The position numbers were made by a program, and so were the translations under genes. A DNA stretch of 64,000 bases from Blastobasis lacticolella. Lineage: Eukaryota > Arthropoda > Insecta > Lepidoptera > Blastobasidae. Of the stretch, positions 10,731 to 20,982 are shown one piece after another. The stretch covers positions 4,542,001 to 4,606,000 of the forward strand of contig LR990060.1 of NCBI GenBank assembly GCA_905147135.1, written 5' to 3'. Position 1 is the first letter of the stretch, and every line of letters begins with the position of its first letter. The notes under the pieces are model-generated. The model saw nothing but the letters and a program-made list of their open reading frames with translations, did not search any database and had not been told where the DNA came from.

Positions 10731-12087
10731 TATTTTAACCATTCACTACTAACGGTGGGTAATACTCAAAGAAATTGGACATAGAGGCATCGAAGGACAC
10801 ACAACTGAAGTCACAATCTACATTTTGTTTCCTTTTTTAATCGTGCATTTAACGTGTCCAAAAGGGACGGCTATAACTTTTCAAATACCCTCCATAACCA
10901 CTGCTATAGTCAAATTTGGTGGCCTTGGTCACCTAATGTTCTAGCTTTTTGTATAACATTGAGTAATTTGTACACTTATAGTTTAGACAGAGTGACAGTC
11001 ATTCTCTATAGGTCGAGGCTCCATCTATGTTCTAGATATGTCTGTCATATCATGTGTCTGTCATCTATATTATATGTTCTATGGCTCCATCTATTTTTCT
11101 ACTATTTCGCGATCGAAAAAACGAAGAAGTGTTGCCAGGTGAGACATAAATAATGAGCGATATTCGCTCCATTAGCACCGTATTTCAGCTATGAAACATG
11201 TCCGCTGTTCCACGAAATAAACACGGCTCTCTTTCACCCATACATCTCGCCAATTATGAAGTATAACGAGAACATACGCTTCGGAACATTTCTGTTTTTG
11301 TGCCGATAAATGGACGGATATTGCTTAGTTCATACGGAGGACATGTGAAGCCAATATCTATCCAAAAGTATGGAATATTACATTGCCTTTTGTAGTACCT
11401 ATTTTATAGTGCAGCAGAAATAATTTTAGAAGTGGAACTAACTGTAACATAAATTATTATTGCGGCAAATACACTTCTGATCAACATACTAAAAATCTAC
11501 ACCTGTACCTTTGGAGATTTTGGTGTGAGGGTCAATATTTTGGTTTTTCGTAAATATCTCGAAAACAAGGCGTTCTATGGGAATATGGTCTATTACTAAA
11601 TTATAGCCTATAAAATTCTCTACAAAATTTGCTTCACACACTTTTTTGAACTCCCAACCGTTTACGAGCAACACGTTCTCGCTTGTGGCGGTAGGCAATA
11701 TATCCTTTCCTTGGGGAATTGTAATGCGTTTAGTATAAAATAGACTACCAATACTACAAGAAGATAAAACAAATTTGCTTCCTTTGCAATCTTTAATGTG
11801 ACCGACCGACCTTTCTTTCCTGATTTTTTTACCGATAGAAACTTCTACTAATCCCGGGTGGCTAAAGGCTCTATTGATCCCGGATAAATATAAGAATCCA
11901 GTGGGAAATTCAAAGTTAGCGACCGCGAGTGCTGAGCTTGTGATTTCGGAGGAACGTAGGTGGGTATAAATAAAACTTGGACTTGATAGTAAAATCTATG
12001 TATAGAATGTTTTTTGAGGAAAAGAACTTTAATTTGAAATAAAACAAAGAAAAAGTATTACTTATCAGTAAAACTATACCGTTATTA
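10731..12087. other. No gene recognised
   Basis: Contains small ORFs without motifs. Around 11015-11095 there is an internal direct repeat of GGCTCCATCTAT and of TGTCTGTCAT words. A 69-codon minus ORF (11489-11698) is not recognised. Confidence 0.35.
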
Positions 12088-12291
12088 GCCGTGTGGTGTC
12101 CGGCGGAGTAGAATAGCACCAACCCCTTACACTCGTGGGTGTAAGGCGATTAATGTTTTCGGACAGTTGTTGGCTGGTTGTTATATTTACAATACTGCGA
12201 ACAACCTGCCTGCCAAGCGTAGATATTATGGTATTAACCTTTTTGTGGGAGAAGCCCTCAGTTCATCAGTTGACTGTTATGGGCTGTGTGG
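12088..12291 (+). mobile_element. Family E short retroposon
   Basis: Shares order and wording with 52599-52825 and 60192-60425: GCCGTGTGGTGTCCGGC, GAGTAGAATAGCACCAACCC, TTATATTTACAATACTGCGA, CTGCCAAGCGTAGA, GTGGGAGAAGCCCTCAGTTC and GACTGTTATGGGCTGTG. The best copy (60 kb) ends in GTGATGATGATG, a 3' end like that of RTE-type LINEs, so I infer a SINE or a very short LINE derivative. Confidence 0.65.
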
Positions 12292-12431
12292 TTTGGAGAA
12301 AACTATAAATTAGCGGACTTGAGACCTTGAAGATTTATAGGACTTGGCAAATGAAGTATGAAACTAGAATTCTCGAGGTAGATGGGTACCTATGTGCCGA
12401 CGAGACAGGGTTAATACACTCGACTCTAAGG

Positions 12432-12526
12432 CGCTGTCCTAGTTGGCAACGGTCGTACGACAATGGTCGTGCGACGGGCGGTTTTGAGGTCTCCTATTGG
12501 TCATGCGACGTCCGTCGTACTAAGAT
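12432..12526. mobile_element. MITE-like repeat, GGTCGTACGAC family, copy 1
   Basis: Left end TTGGCAACGGTCGTACGAC and core GGTTTTGAGGTCTCCTATTG with GCGACGTCCGTCGTAC. The second copy (13074-13150) preserves the opposite end GTACGACCGTTGCCAA, so the two copies together show a palindromic element of which each lost a different end. Confidence 0.55.
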
Positions 12527-12953
12527 ATAGAAAAACAAATAGAAAGTTCACCATAAACATTACAATCGTAATAAACTTACGATTTATTCCATTTTGTGAC
12601 ACCCAAGACTTTCAGATCAAGAGCCATAGTCATCAACTTTCCTATTGAATACGTCACATAAGTCAAGATTGCAGCTGCTTCGTCCAGTTGCAATTATTTC
12701 TCTTAGCTGGTTCTAAGCCAACGTGGAGACGACAGGCGCATTTTTTATTCGAAATGTAGCTCTATTGCGTAGACAGTTAGTGCGACAATCCCATGCTGGG
12801 CTGGGGCGACTTAGTCTCCCGTCTCACGCCTCTTTGGCCTTCTTGCTCGAGATGGCATTCGCAGTGCACTTCAAGAACGATGGTCCAAAGGATTCCGCTT
12901 TATAATTTACGGATTTAACGCTTTATGAAGTAAAGGTTCACGTCGTATCCCCA

Positions 12954-13070
12954 GAGCGTCGGTGGCTTAGTGGTTATGGGGCCCGACTTGTGAGCGAGAG
13001 GTACAAGGTTCGAACCCCAGTGGCACCCTGTATTAATGACTCTTTTCTGAGTTACGTTGCAGTAAGAGAG
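12954..13070 (+). mobile_element. SINE-B head (tRNA-like)
   Basis: tRNA-like start GAGCGTCGGTGGCTTAGTGG (A box TGGCTTAGTGG), B box AAGGTTCGAACCCC, then TGTATTAATGACTCTTTTCT, which follows the head in every SINE-B copy. The element is interrupted at about 13072 by the MITE-like repeat. No intact cloverleaf. Confidence 0.72.
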
Positions 13071-13073
13071 GTG

Positions 13074-13150
13074 CTGTCCTAATTGACAGTTTTGAGGTCT
13101 CCTGTTGGTCGGGCGACGTCCTTCGTACGACCGTTGCCAATTATTGCCTT
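13074..13150. mobile_element. MITE-like repeat, GGTCGTACGAC family, copy 2
   Basis: Shares GCTGTCCTAATTGACAG, TTTTGAGGTCTCCTGTTGG, GGGCGACGTCCTTCGTACGA and CCGTTGCCAATTATTGCC with copy 1. It lies directly downstream of the SINE-B head, consistent with insertion into an older SINE. Confidence 0.55.
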
Positions 13151-13155
13151 AGTGT

Positions 13156-13335
13156 GCAGGTTTCCTCAGGATGTTTCCTTCACTGTTAGAGTGTCGTTTA
13201 CTGTTCGACTAATAGGTATGCATGGCTTAGAAAAAGTCATGTTTGCGGTGGCACTGGGGTTCAAACTCGGTACTTCTTGCTTACTAGCCCAACCCGCCAG
13301 CCATTATGCTAACACTGATGTACTGGTTAATTGTA
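13156..13335 (-). mobile_element. Third tRNA-headed SINE-like sequence
   Basis: Antisense copy: CAGGTTTCCTCAGGATG and CCTTCACTGTTAGAGTG resemble the SINE-B body, but the head differs, with antisense B box GGGGTTCAAACTCGGTAC and an A-box-like antisense region at CCCAACCCGCCAGCC. An A-run (about 13338-13346) separates it from the next repeat. Identity uncertain. Confidence 0.45.
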
Positions 13336-13346
13336 ATAAAAAAAAA

Positions 13347-13510
13347 CTTGGCGTTAATGTCCCGGTTGTGCGCTCTCACGGGCCCGGGGTCCGCCTTGAT
13401 CACTATCCAGGATTTGGCAGTTCAGATAATTATAGAGGAGCGACTGCTATCTGACCTCCGCGACCCTGCTACCAAGGGAACCTGAGCAGATTGGATCATG
13501 GTTACACATC
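13347..13510 (-). mobile_element. SINE-B 3' portion
   Basis: Antisense SINE-B starting with its 3' end CTTGGCGTTAATGTCCCGG, then GGGCCCGGGGTCCGCCTTGA, GGATTTGGCAG, GGAGCGACTGCTATCTGACC and GATTGGATCATGGTTACACA. The head is absent. The unit abuts an A run, suggesting insertion at a pre-existing tail. Confidence 0.82.
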
Positions 13511-14144
13511 CTTTTGCCTCCGGGCTTTTCATTGTAATAACGTGTATTAAAATAACCTATTGTTTCTTCTATTACAGCGCGTCCGACCCTCTTCCAACCC
13601 ACTCTAATACTGACCTGATTTTGGAGTGGACCTTTGTCTCGCTTGCTGCAAAAACTAGGTAAGTTACATAAGAATTTCTCCTGGGAATCGAAGTTTACGA
13701 CTTAAAAAAAACGCATTAAAACTTCAAAAACTCGTACTGCTCATGTATTATTCCGCATAGAATTCCGCATAGAATAAAGGTTTCGGACTTTTTAATTAAA
13801 AAATAGTCTTCACGTGGGTAAAGAATCTTCTGGGAGTCGTAAATTTGAGTGGATTTATGTTCTCTCCTCATTTACGATGGACTTGAGACTAGTTGACGTA
13901 AGTGTTCTGCTTGATAAGAAAATAACGATGTTGCTTGATTAAAAACAGGCTGCATATTTGATGACCTACCTATAGAGCTTTATTTATTTAATTGTTCATT
14001 TATTTCAGGCAACTAAGGGCCCTATTTATAAATACATATATACAAATGATTATAGATTATAAACTAATATTGAACATACAATTGAACTTTTAACTTAATA
14101 TCTACTTTTCAGTTCTTTTTTACTTCTTTTGAAGCAGAGGCTCT

Positions 14145-14345
14145 TGTTTTGAATCACTCTCCCGATTCGTAACGTATTCATTTTTTATTTTCTGCATGAA
14201 ATATTCAATATTTTTCATATTATATTGGCAACACAGAAAGAGTATGGCTGAAACATAGGGAAAATCAGAAACATGCCTCAAAATATCGAACTTTTTATGC
14301 CGAAAATAAAAATTGAAAAACTAAACCCGGGTCTGTTGAATACGG
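14145..14345. mobile_element. Family G palindromic element
   Basis: Left arm (about 14145-14215) reads TTTTGAATCACTCTCCCGATTCGTAA then a TTTTATTTTCTGCATGAAA segment; right arm (about 14273-14345) is its inverted counterpart with ATCGAACTTTTTATGCCGAA and CCCGGGTCTGTTGAATAC. The centre holds GAAAGAGTATGGCTGAAAC and AGGGAAAATCAGAAACATGC. The 26.6-kb copy keeps the same arms and the AGGGAAAATCAG centre. Non-coding. Confidence 0.6.
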
Positions 14346-14484
14346 GTATGAGTTTTAGCTCTATAATTGTGCCATATGGTACTGCACATAACAAAACTTG
14401 AACGGCAATCGCCACTATGATCGTACACAATAGGGAATTGCCATAATCTCCACAACAAAAACGCTCCTGGCATGTACGCCGGCT

Positions 14485-14555
14485 AATAGGTAAGCAGGCA
14501 ACTTGATGGAAAATGGTCACCGCTGCCTATGGACATCAGCAATACCAGGGGATTT
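14485..14555 (-). mobile_element. LINE tail-C fragment
   Basis: Short antisense piece with GTAAGCAGGCAACTTGATGG, GGTCACCGCTGCCTATGGAC and CAGCAATACCAGGGGAT. The usual A run is missing, so this copy lost its very end. Confidence 0.6.
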
Positions 14556-14681
14556 AAAATGTACAACGAATTCCAATTTGATCTTCCTAGGAAATGTGTT
14601 TTGAATCATGTTGTCATTTTCAATCTATTGTATTTCGTCAAAATCGGATTGCACCCGGTTTCAACTGTTTGAAATCCGGAA

Positions 14682-14704
14682 TTTACCGGATTATATCCGG
14701 TAAA
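14682..14704. repeat. 10-bp perfect hairpin
   Basis: TTTACCGGAT (14682-14691), a 3-nt loop TAT, and ATCCGGTAAA (14695-14704). A further CCGGA copy lies just upstream (14677-14681), so this may be a small tandem/palindromic duplication. Confidence 0.6.
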
Positions 14705-15007
14705 AACAGGGTCACAAATCCAGTAAAAATAGTTTTAACTTTGATTAAATATTCAACGTTACATTTTTGTCAACTGAAACGAAATGAATTGGCGCAATTT
14801 TTTATTTTCGCTCCGGAATCGTTATTAAATACGCCAGAGTGAGTTTAATTTGAATAAAAATATGGCTGAGCCAATTACTCATCGGAACAACGTCGAGGAT
14901 TCCATTTAAAATTTGTTCGAAATCCGTTTATGAAAAGCAAAAATATCAATCCAAATACCTTTGCGCACTGCCGAATTTGGAATTCTTGGAAGTGCTGTTC
15001 AATTGTT

Positions 15008-15271
15008 AATAATAATAATAATAAATAAATAATCGTGGACAAATTCACACAGCGCCATCTAGCCCCAAAGTAAGCAAAGCTTGTGTTATGGGTGCTAGAT
15101 AACTGATAAACTACTTATATACTTTTAAATACATACTTATTATACATAGAACACCCAGACCCGTAACAGAAATTAAAATTCATCATTTCAATTTCTGCCC
15201 GGACGGGAATCGAACCCGGGACCTCTTGCGTGGCAGACCGGCATGTTGACCACTGAACCACTCAGGTCGTC
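15008..15271 (-). mobile_element. SINE-A, full length with (TAA)n tail
   Basis: Complete antisense copy: a (TAA)n/(TAAA)n tail at 15008-15033, then the AGCGCCATCTAGCCCCAAAG tail, body, antisense B box GGGAATCGAACCCGGGACC and antisense A-box region ACCACTGAACCACTCAGGTC. The simple-sequence tail at the 3' end supports LINE-driven retroposition. Confidence 0.88.
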
Positions 15272-15317
15272 AAATATAATATAAGTTAATATAATTAGTA
15301 ATATTATTAGCGTTATG

Positions 15318-15509
15318 GAGCGTCGGTAGTGAAGTGGTTAAGGTATCCGACTCGTAAGCGAGAGGTACCGGGTTCGAGTCCCACTGCCACCCTGTACAGT
15401 TTACGGTGAGGGAAAACATTGTGATGTAACCTGTGATCATGATCCAATCTGGCCGAGTTCCTCCGGTAGTAGGGTCACGGAGGTCAGACAACAATCTTTC
15501 CATTACACC
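15318..15509 (+). mobile_element. SINE-B with complete tRNA-like head
   Basis: Head GAGCGTCGGTAGTGAAGTGG, anticodon-like loop around GACTCGTAAGCGAGAG, B box GGGTTCGAGTCCCACTGCC, then a shortened linker straight into TTTACGGTGAGGGAAAACAT, GATCCAATCTGGCCGAG and GTAGGGTCACGGAGGTCAG. The 3' tail is cut before the CCCGGGCCC segment. It stands 46 bp from SINE-A at 15008-15271. Confidence 0.82.
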
Positions 15510-15544
15510 AATTTTTTTATATGGATCGATTGTTATAGACAAAC

Positions 15545-15690
15545 TCAATATTTATTTATTTATTTATTTATTCCACAAACTTTACAGTCTTACAGTTTAA
15601 GAACTAATTACACTGCAAACTTAATATTAGATACATCTTAAGATAGTACAAGTATATAGTATAACAAAAAATATAATTTAATATTACTCA
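15545..15690 (-). mobile_element. LINE/SINE 3' tail with (AAAT)n
   Basis: An (ATTT)n run at about 15549-15577 followed by TTCCACAAACTTTACAGTCT and a low-GC stretch looks like the antisense 3' end of a retroposon carrying an (AAAT)n tail. No coding remnant is attached and the family is not identified. Confidence 0.4.
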
Positions 15691-16094
15691 CCCGTTCGTC
15701 GTCTCACAGAACCTCAAACACTACTTACACACATCCGCCCATCTACTCGCAAAAACATCACATTCAGGCGCCGATGCCAGAAGCGAATTCATCAAAGTTA
15801 ACGCTCGAATGAGAGGTGCGCTGGCGCGCGACACAGTCCAAATATGCAAAACACACAGTGCGAATATGCAAGAAACACGTGTGAGTCGTAAGTTACACTG
15901 AATAGAAATGCGTGGGAGCGCGCGTTTCATTAATTTAATGCTTTCTGCTCTTATTCAAGGTTACAACAGCGAGCTGACTATATACCCTACATTATGATAA
16001 CTTTTCGTTACAGTCCAGTTTTCTGACTACGTACTTATAATGTTACAATATGATTTTAAAGACGTTTGACTATGATATACAACAAAGAACAAAA

Positions 16095-16330
16095 CTATTC
16101 GCCACCTTTGCACCGCGCACGTGCAGAATGTGGAATGAGCTCCTGAACTTATCCTTTGTATTAAACTTGAAATTCTTCAAGCGGCATGTTTACAGGTAAA
16201 AGGCCGGTTTCACATCCGCTTCTCTTAGGTTGCAGATGTCCTGGACGACGATAGCCGCTTTCTAGCGGACACCTATCCGTGTGCCTCCCGAGGCCATAAA
16301 GAAGAGAAAAAATTGGTGTCCAAATAAACA
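16095..16330 (+). pseudogene. LINE reverse transcriptase C-terminus plus 3' UTR
   Basis: Plus strand reads LFATFAPRTCRMWNELLNLS, VLNLKFFKRHVYR and a stop: the FxPRTxRMWNEL...FK motif that ends CR1/Jockey-type LINE proteins. The proline and VFP normally after WNEL are degraded. Downstream, TTGCAGATGTCCTGGACGAC and CCGTGTGCCTCCCGAGGC match TTGCAGATGTCCTGGACAAC and CGTGTGCCTCTCTAGGC at about 56693-56757, so those two sites share a 3' UTR. Confidence 0.7.
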
Positions 16331-16946
16331 AACAAAAATTCTTCAGCTTTCTATTGAAAAGGGTGACCCAGTTTTAAAATATACCACATACTGCCTATAA
16401 ATATTAAAGGATCTATGCTACCCCATGACAAATGAGAATTTAAAAACGTACAAATATTGTTGTAAGCTACGAGTACAAGCGAATGCATCAAATGGACTTT
16501 TTTCAGTGGACGAAATTATGGTTACGCCATTTTTCGTCTAAATTGGGTTGAAGTTCATTTTGAACCTTATGCAAATTCAAATAAAGGATTTGAAAGCTTA
16601 ATTAGGGCTGACATCACGTATGTGAGAGTGTCGTTGGGACACAGTTTATCGCTGGTCAGTAGGTATATTTTACGTCGCGTGATGACAGTTAGAGTTGAAT
16701 ATTGCACTAACCCCTTGGACTACGAGTTCCCACTTACGCCTATTGTGTCTTTAATAACACACCTATTTTCATACTGTGTCTTTTACGACACAGCAATTTT
16801 CAACATATTTAAAAATTAAAATTTATTATAAAAAAAAAAAATTGTTTATCTCGTCGCCATTTAGACGTGTCCAAAATTTTTGGCCTGGTACAACAATATT
16901 TTATTCTAACAAGTGGGATAAGATTGTCATGGCGGTCACTTGCCTT

Positions 16947-17136
16947 CATGCCGCTTGCCAGTCCATGACAAGTAGCATGAGAAAAATAGGCTTGTCAATC
17001 CAACTGACCGTGTGTGGGGAGAAATTATGGAAGGAAATCAAGCCAAATGGGCGGAATTAAGCAAAAAATGAGCGGGGTTAAGCGTATATTATGTGCAGGG
17101 CCAAGCCTTTTATCATGTCACCTGACAAGCGGCATG
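16947..17136. repeat. Inverted repeat pair, possible MITE
   Basis: CATGCCGCTTGCCAG (16947-16961) and its inverted counterpart CTGACAAGCGGCATG (17122-17136) match at 14 of 15 positions, enclosing about 160 bp. No target duplication is evident. Confidence 0.4.
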
Positions 17137-17439
17137 TGAGTGGCCACCATAGAGGCTAATCAGTTAGGATCTCGATCGATTAGAAGATTAGAACATTTTG
17201 TTGTGAATTTTGCAATTTCAAAAAATTTCTACTAATTTTTACTCGGTGGTAGAAATAGATAATGCAATGATAGCCACCCGGACTCCTCAGGCTTCACAGA
17301 GTGTACATAGCTGTGTCACCAGTCACCATTATCACCATTTATCACAGTCATAGAACGTCCATTGCTGGGTTTGTGTCCATATGTCTTTTTTTAAACTACT
17401 CTATAACATCTACGAATTATGCATTTAAGTTGCAGGCAA

Positions 17440-17650
17440 CAAAAATGCAGAACCGCAGGTGCGTTGTCACTGTGAGGACTAAGATGACATGCCTGATCCC
17501 TGCTATTGGGCTGGCTACCTTATCCTTCAAACCGAAACACTTCAATCTTATCCGCAATATACCTTACGCCAAGACTGCCATGGATGTACATGTTGTGGAG
17601 TCGGTCGAGTAGCGGAGCGCCGCATATCCTCCGCAGCAGCTTTGACGTGA
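17440..17650 (-). mobile_element. LINE 3' UTR, AATGCAGAACCGCAGG family
   Basis: Antisense piece with AAAATGCAGAACCGCAGGTG, GTTGTCACTGTGAGGACTAA, GGGCTGGCTACCTTATCCTT and GTTGTGGAGTCGGTCGAG. Related fragments: 28965-29070, 32185-32330, and a sense copy at 57950-58137 that runs into an A-rich tail and so sets the orientation. Confidence 0.6.
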
Positions 17651-17732
17651 AGTTCGGGGACATTAATTCTTTCTTATTACTTGTTTACTTCCATCAGGTG
17701 AGTTGAGGTCAAATACAAGAATATTGCTTATA

Positions 17733-18090
17733 ATTTTTTTTGTTTTTATGTCATACGGTAGGCAAACAGGCAAGCGGGCCACCTGATGGAAAGCGGTCAC
17801 CACTGCCCATAGACATTAGCAAAACCAAGAGTATCGCCAATGCGTTGCCCACCTCTAAAATTCGTTGCTCTGGCAGCAAAAAGGCAAATGCCCCTCCACT
17901 GCCAAAGCCACGGTTCCTCCACTGCCAAAGCCCAAATCCTCACCCCATGGAGCACTGAAAACCTTACTCACCGGCAGAAACACAATACTATTTAAAAGAG
18001 TATTGTTTAACTGTGGTATTCTGTAAGGTGGAGGTACTTCCCCAGTCGGGTGGCTCCTATTCGAACGGTATACCCCGCTATGCCCTACCT
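17733..18090 (-). mobile_element. LINE 3' end, tail-C family (long form)
   Basis: Best long-form copy: A run at the left (TTTTTTTTGTTTTTATG), then GTAGGCAAACAGGCAAGCGG, GTATCGCCAATGCGTTGCCC, CTCTGGCAGCAAAAAGGC, CCATGGAGCACTGAAAACC, GGCAGAAACACAATAC and CTTCCCCAGTCGGGTGG. A 20-odd bp internal duplication of CCTCCACTGCCAAAGCC is specific to this copy. Non-coding. Confidence 0.75.
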
Positions 18091-18824
18091 CTCTTAAAAT
18101 ACGAAAACTTTTCATCAATATTGTCATTGCTAATCGCTGAAGGTGTGATATTATTTTTTTGAGTAGCGTAGGTGTAGCCATTTTATTTTAAGGTCCATAA
18201 CGACTTATTTCTGACTCGTTTTTTTCATGTTCTTTTTCATAAAATGCTATTTAAATAAAAAAAAGTTGTTTCTTTGATGAAAGTTTAACTGAATTTTAGC
18301 GAAGACGCGGTTCCTTTGAAAGTTTCTTTTAAATAACTTTTCCATCCCTGATTTTAATTTTGATCCAGTTTGTTGTCCGAAATTAGGAAAACGTTTTAAT
18401 GTCCACGGGTTATCTTTTTTTCTAGCGTTGTCCGGTACAGCAACCCCTCTCAGTTAGTGATGCTGTAAAAAGAACTTTAGATAGACAGTTTAGAACTTTA
18501 TTTTGAGTGTGGAGTGTCATGTCAAATCAAATTAAGAAAGAATCTTTCAGGTTTGAAAAGTGTATGTGCAAATCAATAACACATCGCTAGCGCGATGCAC
18601 GCCCCATACAAACTACCAACACCCGTAGCCATCTATCGTAAAAGAATCTAACTAAGTCAAACAACACCTAGCTACAGCAATTCCGATTCGATTTATTTAT
18701 TTTGTTATTCGTTATTGTATGATTATTATTAATTTTATATTATGTGATTGTTGTAATATGGTGTCATTGTTAATAAATAAATATCTTTTATTTCATTTTC
18801 ATTTCATTTCTACAATTAACATTA
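18091..18824. other. No gene recognised
   Basis: AT-rich; the ATTTCATTTTCATTTCATTT tract at 18790-18811 is the only simple-sequence feature. Confidence 0.35.
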
Positions 18825-18930
18825 TGTTTTAAACTATCGCGGTTATTATCACACATTTGAATGGTATGCTCCGGGTTTCAACTGTCTACTCGTCAACAAA
18901 GGTACGCGGTAGGAAACCCGGAACATACCC
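18825..18930. mobile_element. Family H hairpin element, copy 1
   Basis: Starts TTTTAAACTATCGCGGTTAT and ends in a 17-bp inverted pair: GGTATGCTCCGGGTTTC (18863-18879) with GAAACCCGGAACATACC (18913-18929), one mismatch. The second copy lies at 60424-60620. Non-coding palindromic DNA element. Confidence 0.65.
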
Positions 18931-19439
18931 TTAGCTACAATAAGCTTGACAAATCCGAGCATGCAGGTGTGATGCTCTAAACTGTGCCCTTTCGAGAGTG
19001 GAGTCCATCAAAAGCCGGAGCGCTCATTGTGTCCATACTTAGCTAAAAGCCCCAATAACCTGAGCTATTTCGTCAGAGGCCCGGGTCTCAATTGTGTCAT
19101 CGCTAACAATGGGGGCCCAGCCAACATTTATAAAGTGGGCGCGACAGCTCTCGGCCGAGACAGGCGTTGTTAAGAAATGTTTTATCACGTGTCTCGTTTA
19201 CGGGGAATAGGTTGCGAGGTTAGGCAGTTAAGTGTTTTTTACCGGTTCTGTTTGGTCGTATTTACTAGTTTTTGGAGATGACCGTTGTCGGATAGAAAAT
19301 GAAGATGTAAATACATCCACCGTACAAATATTTTTTTTTGTGCCGTCGGTGTACCATTGCGTGGCAGAGGGCTCTCTCCCAATTTTCCACATGTAACTAT
19401 TTAGCTCATATTTATTATTTTACCGACTGATGTCGGCTA
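18931..19439. other. No gene recognised; possible LINE scrap
   Basis: The stretch TACCATTGCGTGGCAGAGGG and CTCTCTCCCAATTTTCCAC (about 19351-19389) resembles untranslated LINE sequence, but it is too short to assign. Confidence 0.3.
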
Positions 19440-19630
19440 TCTTTGAAAACTAATTTAATACATTCAACTAGTGAGCGCAGGGCTGGCTCATTCCCTGGCC
19501 CGGAAAGTATAGGGACAGCCATTAAGCGGGGGAATGCAGCCAGCCTCTTGGGCACCATTCCCAACAGTGGCATTCCCAATTTTTATATGTTGTTGTTTAA
19601 TAACTATTTAATTGATAATCTCTGCAGCTA
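19440..19630 (+). pseudogene. Mobile-element coding fragment, GNAASLLGT type
   Basis: The plus frame reads RRAGSFPGPESIGTAIKRGN then AASLLGTIP before a stop. A related piece at about 57395-57480 reads RTGAYLGQPLSLVIQRVNAA then NLLGTLP. The shared pattern R.G.. .. .I.R.NAA.LLGT.P identifies one dispersed coding fragment, in both cases without a parent ORF. I remember this pattern from lepidopteran repeats but cannot name the element. Confidence 0.5.
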
Positions 19631-19840
19631 ATAAGAATAAACTAGCTGTTGCCGACGCCTGTTCTTCGTAGCGCCTAATTAGTATCAAAGCCGCAACGAG
19701 GTGCTAAGCGTACAGTGCGGCTGGCTGCGAGCATTCACTTACGTTCGTTTAATTTCAATAGCCCTTAGGTGATTAGCTAGAGTCTAGGCGTTAAGCAAGT
19801 TAAGTAGCAGTGCGATAAAGAACATCTATTGTATACCTAC

Positions 19841-20067
19841 TGGGGCAATTTACACAGCGCCATCTAGCCCCATAGTAAGCAAAGCTTGTGTTATGGGTTG
19901 TAGACAACTGGTAAACTACTTATTTACTTCTTTTAAATTCATACTTAAACATATAACACACAACAGAAATTAAAATTCATTATTTCCATTTATGGTCGGC
20001 CGAGAATCGCACCTGGTACCTCTACGTGGCAGACCGACTATTAACCAATGAACCACTCAGGTCGTCA
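19841..20067 (-). mobile_element. SINE-A, old full-length copy
   Basis: Antisense copy with ACACAGCGCCATCTAGCCCC, degenerate antisense B box GAGAATCGCACCTGGTACC and end AACCACTCAGGTCGTC. More substitutions than the neighbours, so an older insertion. Confidence 0.8.
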
Positions 20068-20219
20068 AACTGAAAAGTAATTAGTCCGACAGAACGTTTC
20101 ATTCTGAACATTGTTTTAAGACTCTGTCTAAAAGTCAAACAATTTGGGAAAATCAACAAGTAAGCAAAACTGATTTAATAATAGAGACATCCGTCTGTAT
20201 ACAACAAGATATAAATATG

Positions 20220-20390
20220 CTTGGACCAATTCACACAGCGCCATCTAGCTCTAAAGTAAACAAAACTTGTGTTATGGCTGTTAGATAACTGATAAACTAC
20301 TTATATAGTTATTTTTTAAATACATACCTCTTATTATACATACTACACCCAGACCCGAAACAGGAATTAAAATTCATCATTTCAATTTCA
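20220..20390 (-). mobile_element. SINE-A, head lost
   Basis: Tail and body are present (TTCACACAGCGCCATCTAGC to CATCATTTCAATTT), but the tRNA-Gly head is replaced at 20391 by another dispersed repeat. Confidence 0.78.
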
Positions 20391-20600
20391 ACGTGTGTAT
20401 TTGTGGCTTTGTGTATCTGTTTGTGGCACCGTAGCTCCCGAACGGATGGACTGATTTGGATGTGGTTTTCTCTATTTGATAGCCAGTTTAATCCAGTTTT
20501 TAGTTTAGTAAATATGTTAGTTTAAGTAAACTTGGTCGGGGGATATCCGACTGTTTCTGTCGGTTAGGTTACAAATTGCATCGGTCAGTGTTATTGGCAG
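20391..20600 (+). repeat. Dispersed repeat, GGCACCGTAGCTCCCGAA type
   Basis: Shares GTGTATCTGTTTGTGGCAC, a CCCGAACGGATGGACTGATT segment and CTGTCGGTTAGGTTA with 58960-59200. Class unknown; the wording resembles Helitron-like or SINE core sequence with a ...GGATGGACCGATTT motif. Confidence 0.5.
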
Positions 20601-20687
20601 TAGCTCTATGGGTGCTGTACTGCTTCTGTCTCATTTATTGAAATAAGAGCACAGTACTCAGAAACTTAATAGCCTAACCTAACCTAA

Positions 20688-20982
20688 CCGATGCTCTTAC
20701 GGTGAGGGAAAACATCGTGATGAAACCTGCACATTCAGGCAACTGCATTTGTAACCATGATCCAATCTGGTCAGGTTCCCCTGGTAGCAGGGTCACGGAG
20801 GTCAGATGGTAGTCGCTCCACTGTAATTACCTGATCGCCAAATCCTGGATATTGACATTCATAAGTGTTTTATACCTACACTGAATAAAAATTATTTGAT
20901 TTGATTTGATTTGACATGGTCAAGGCGGACCCCGGGCCCTCGTTCTCGAGAGCACAACCGGGACATTAACGTGAAGATGATG
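20688..20982 (+). mobile_element. SINE-B, split by a LINE tail
   Basis: Runs from CCGATGCTCTTACGGTGAGG through CCTGGTAGCAGGGTCACGG to CAACCGGGACATTAACGTG and an AGATGATG end. Between AATCCTGGAT (ends 20850) and CATGGTCAAGG (from 20915) a 64-bp foreign segment is inserted. The tRNA-like head is missing. Confidence 0.82.
20851..20914 (+). mobile_element. 64-bp LINE 3' tail inserted in SINE-B
   Basis: The insert reads ATTGACATTCATAAGTG, then CTGAATAAAAATTATTTGAT and (TTGAT)n-like repeats. This is the end of a LINE with a TTTGA-type tail, known to me from Lepidoptera. Other SINE-B copies read uninterrupted GGATCATGG here, so the borders are exact. Confidence 0.7.

Noticed and set aside
15318..15392. 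Functional tRNA with CGT anticodon
   Set aside because: SINE-B head; body and copies elsewhere show retroposon origin.
20673..20689. Telomeric (CCTAA)n
   Set aside because: Only three units, at the border of SINE-B and beside another repeat; no subtelomeric context.
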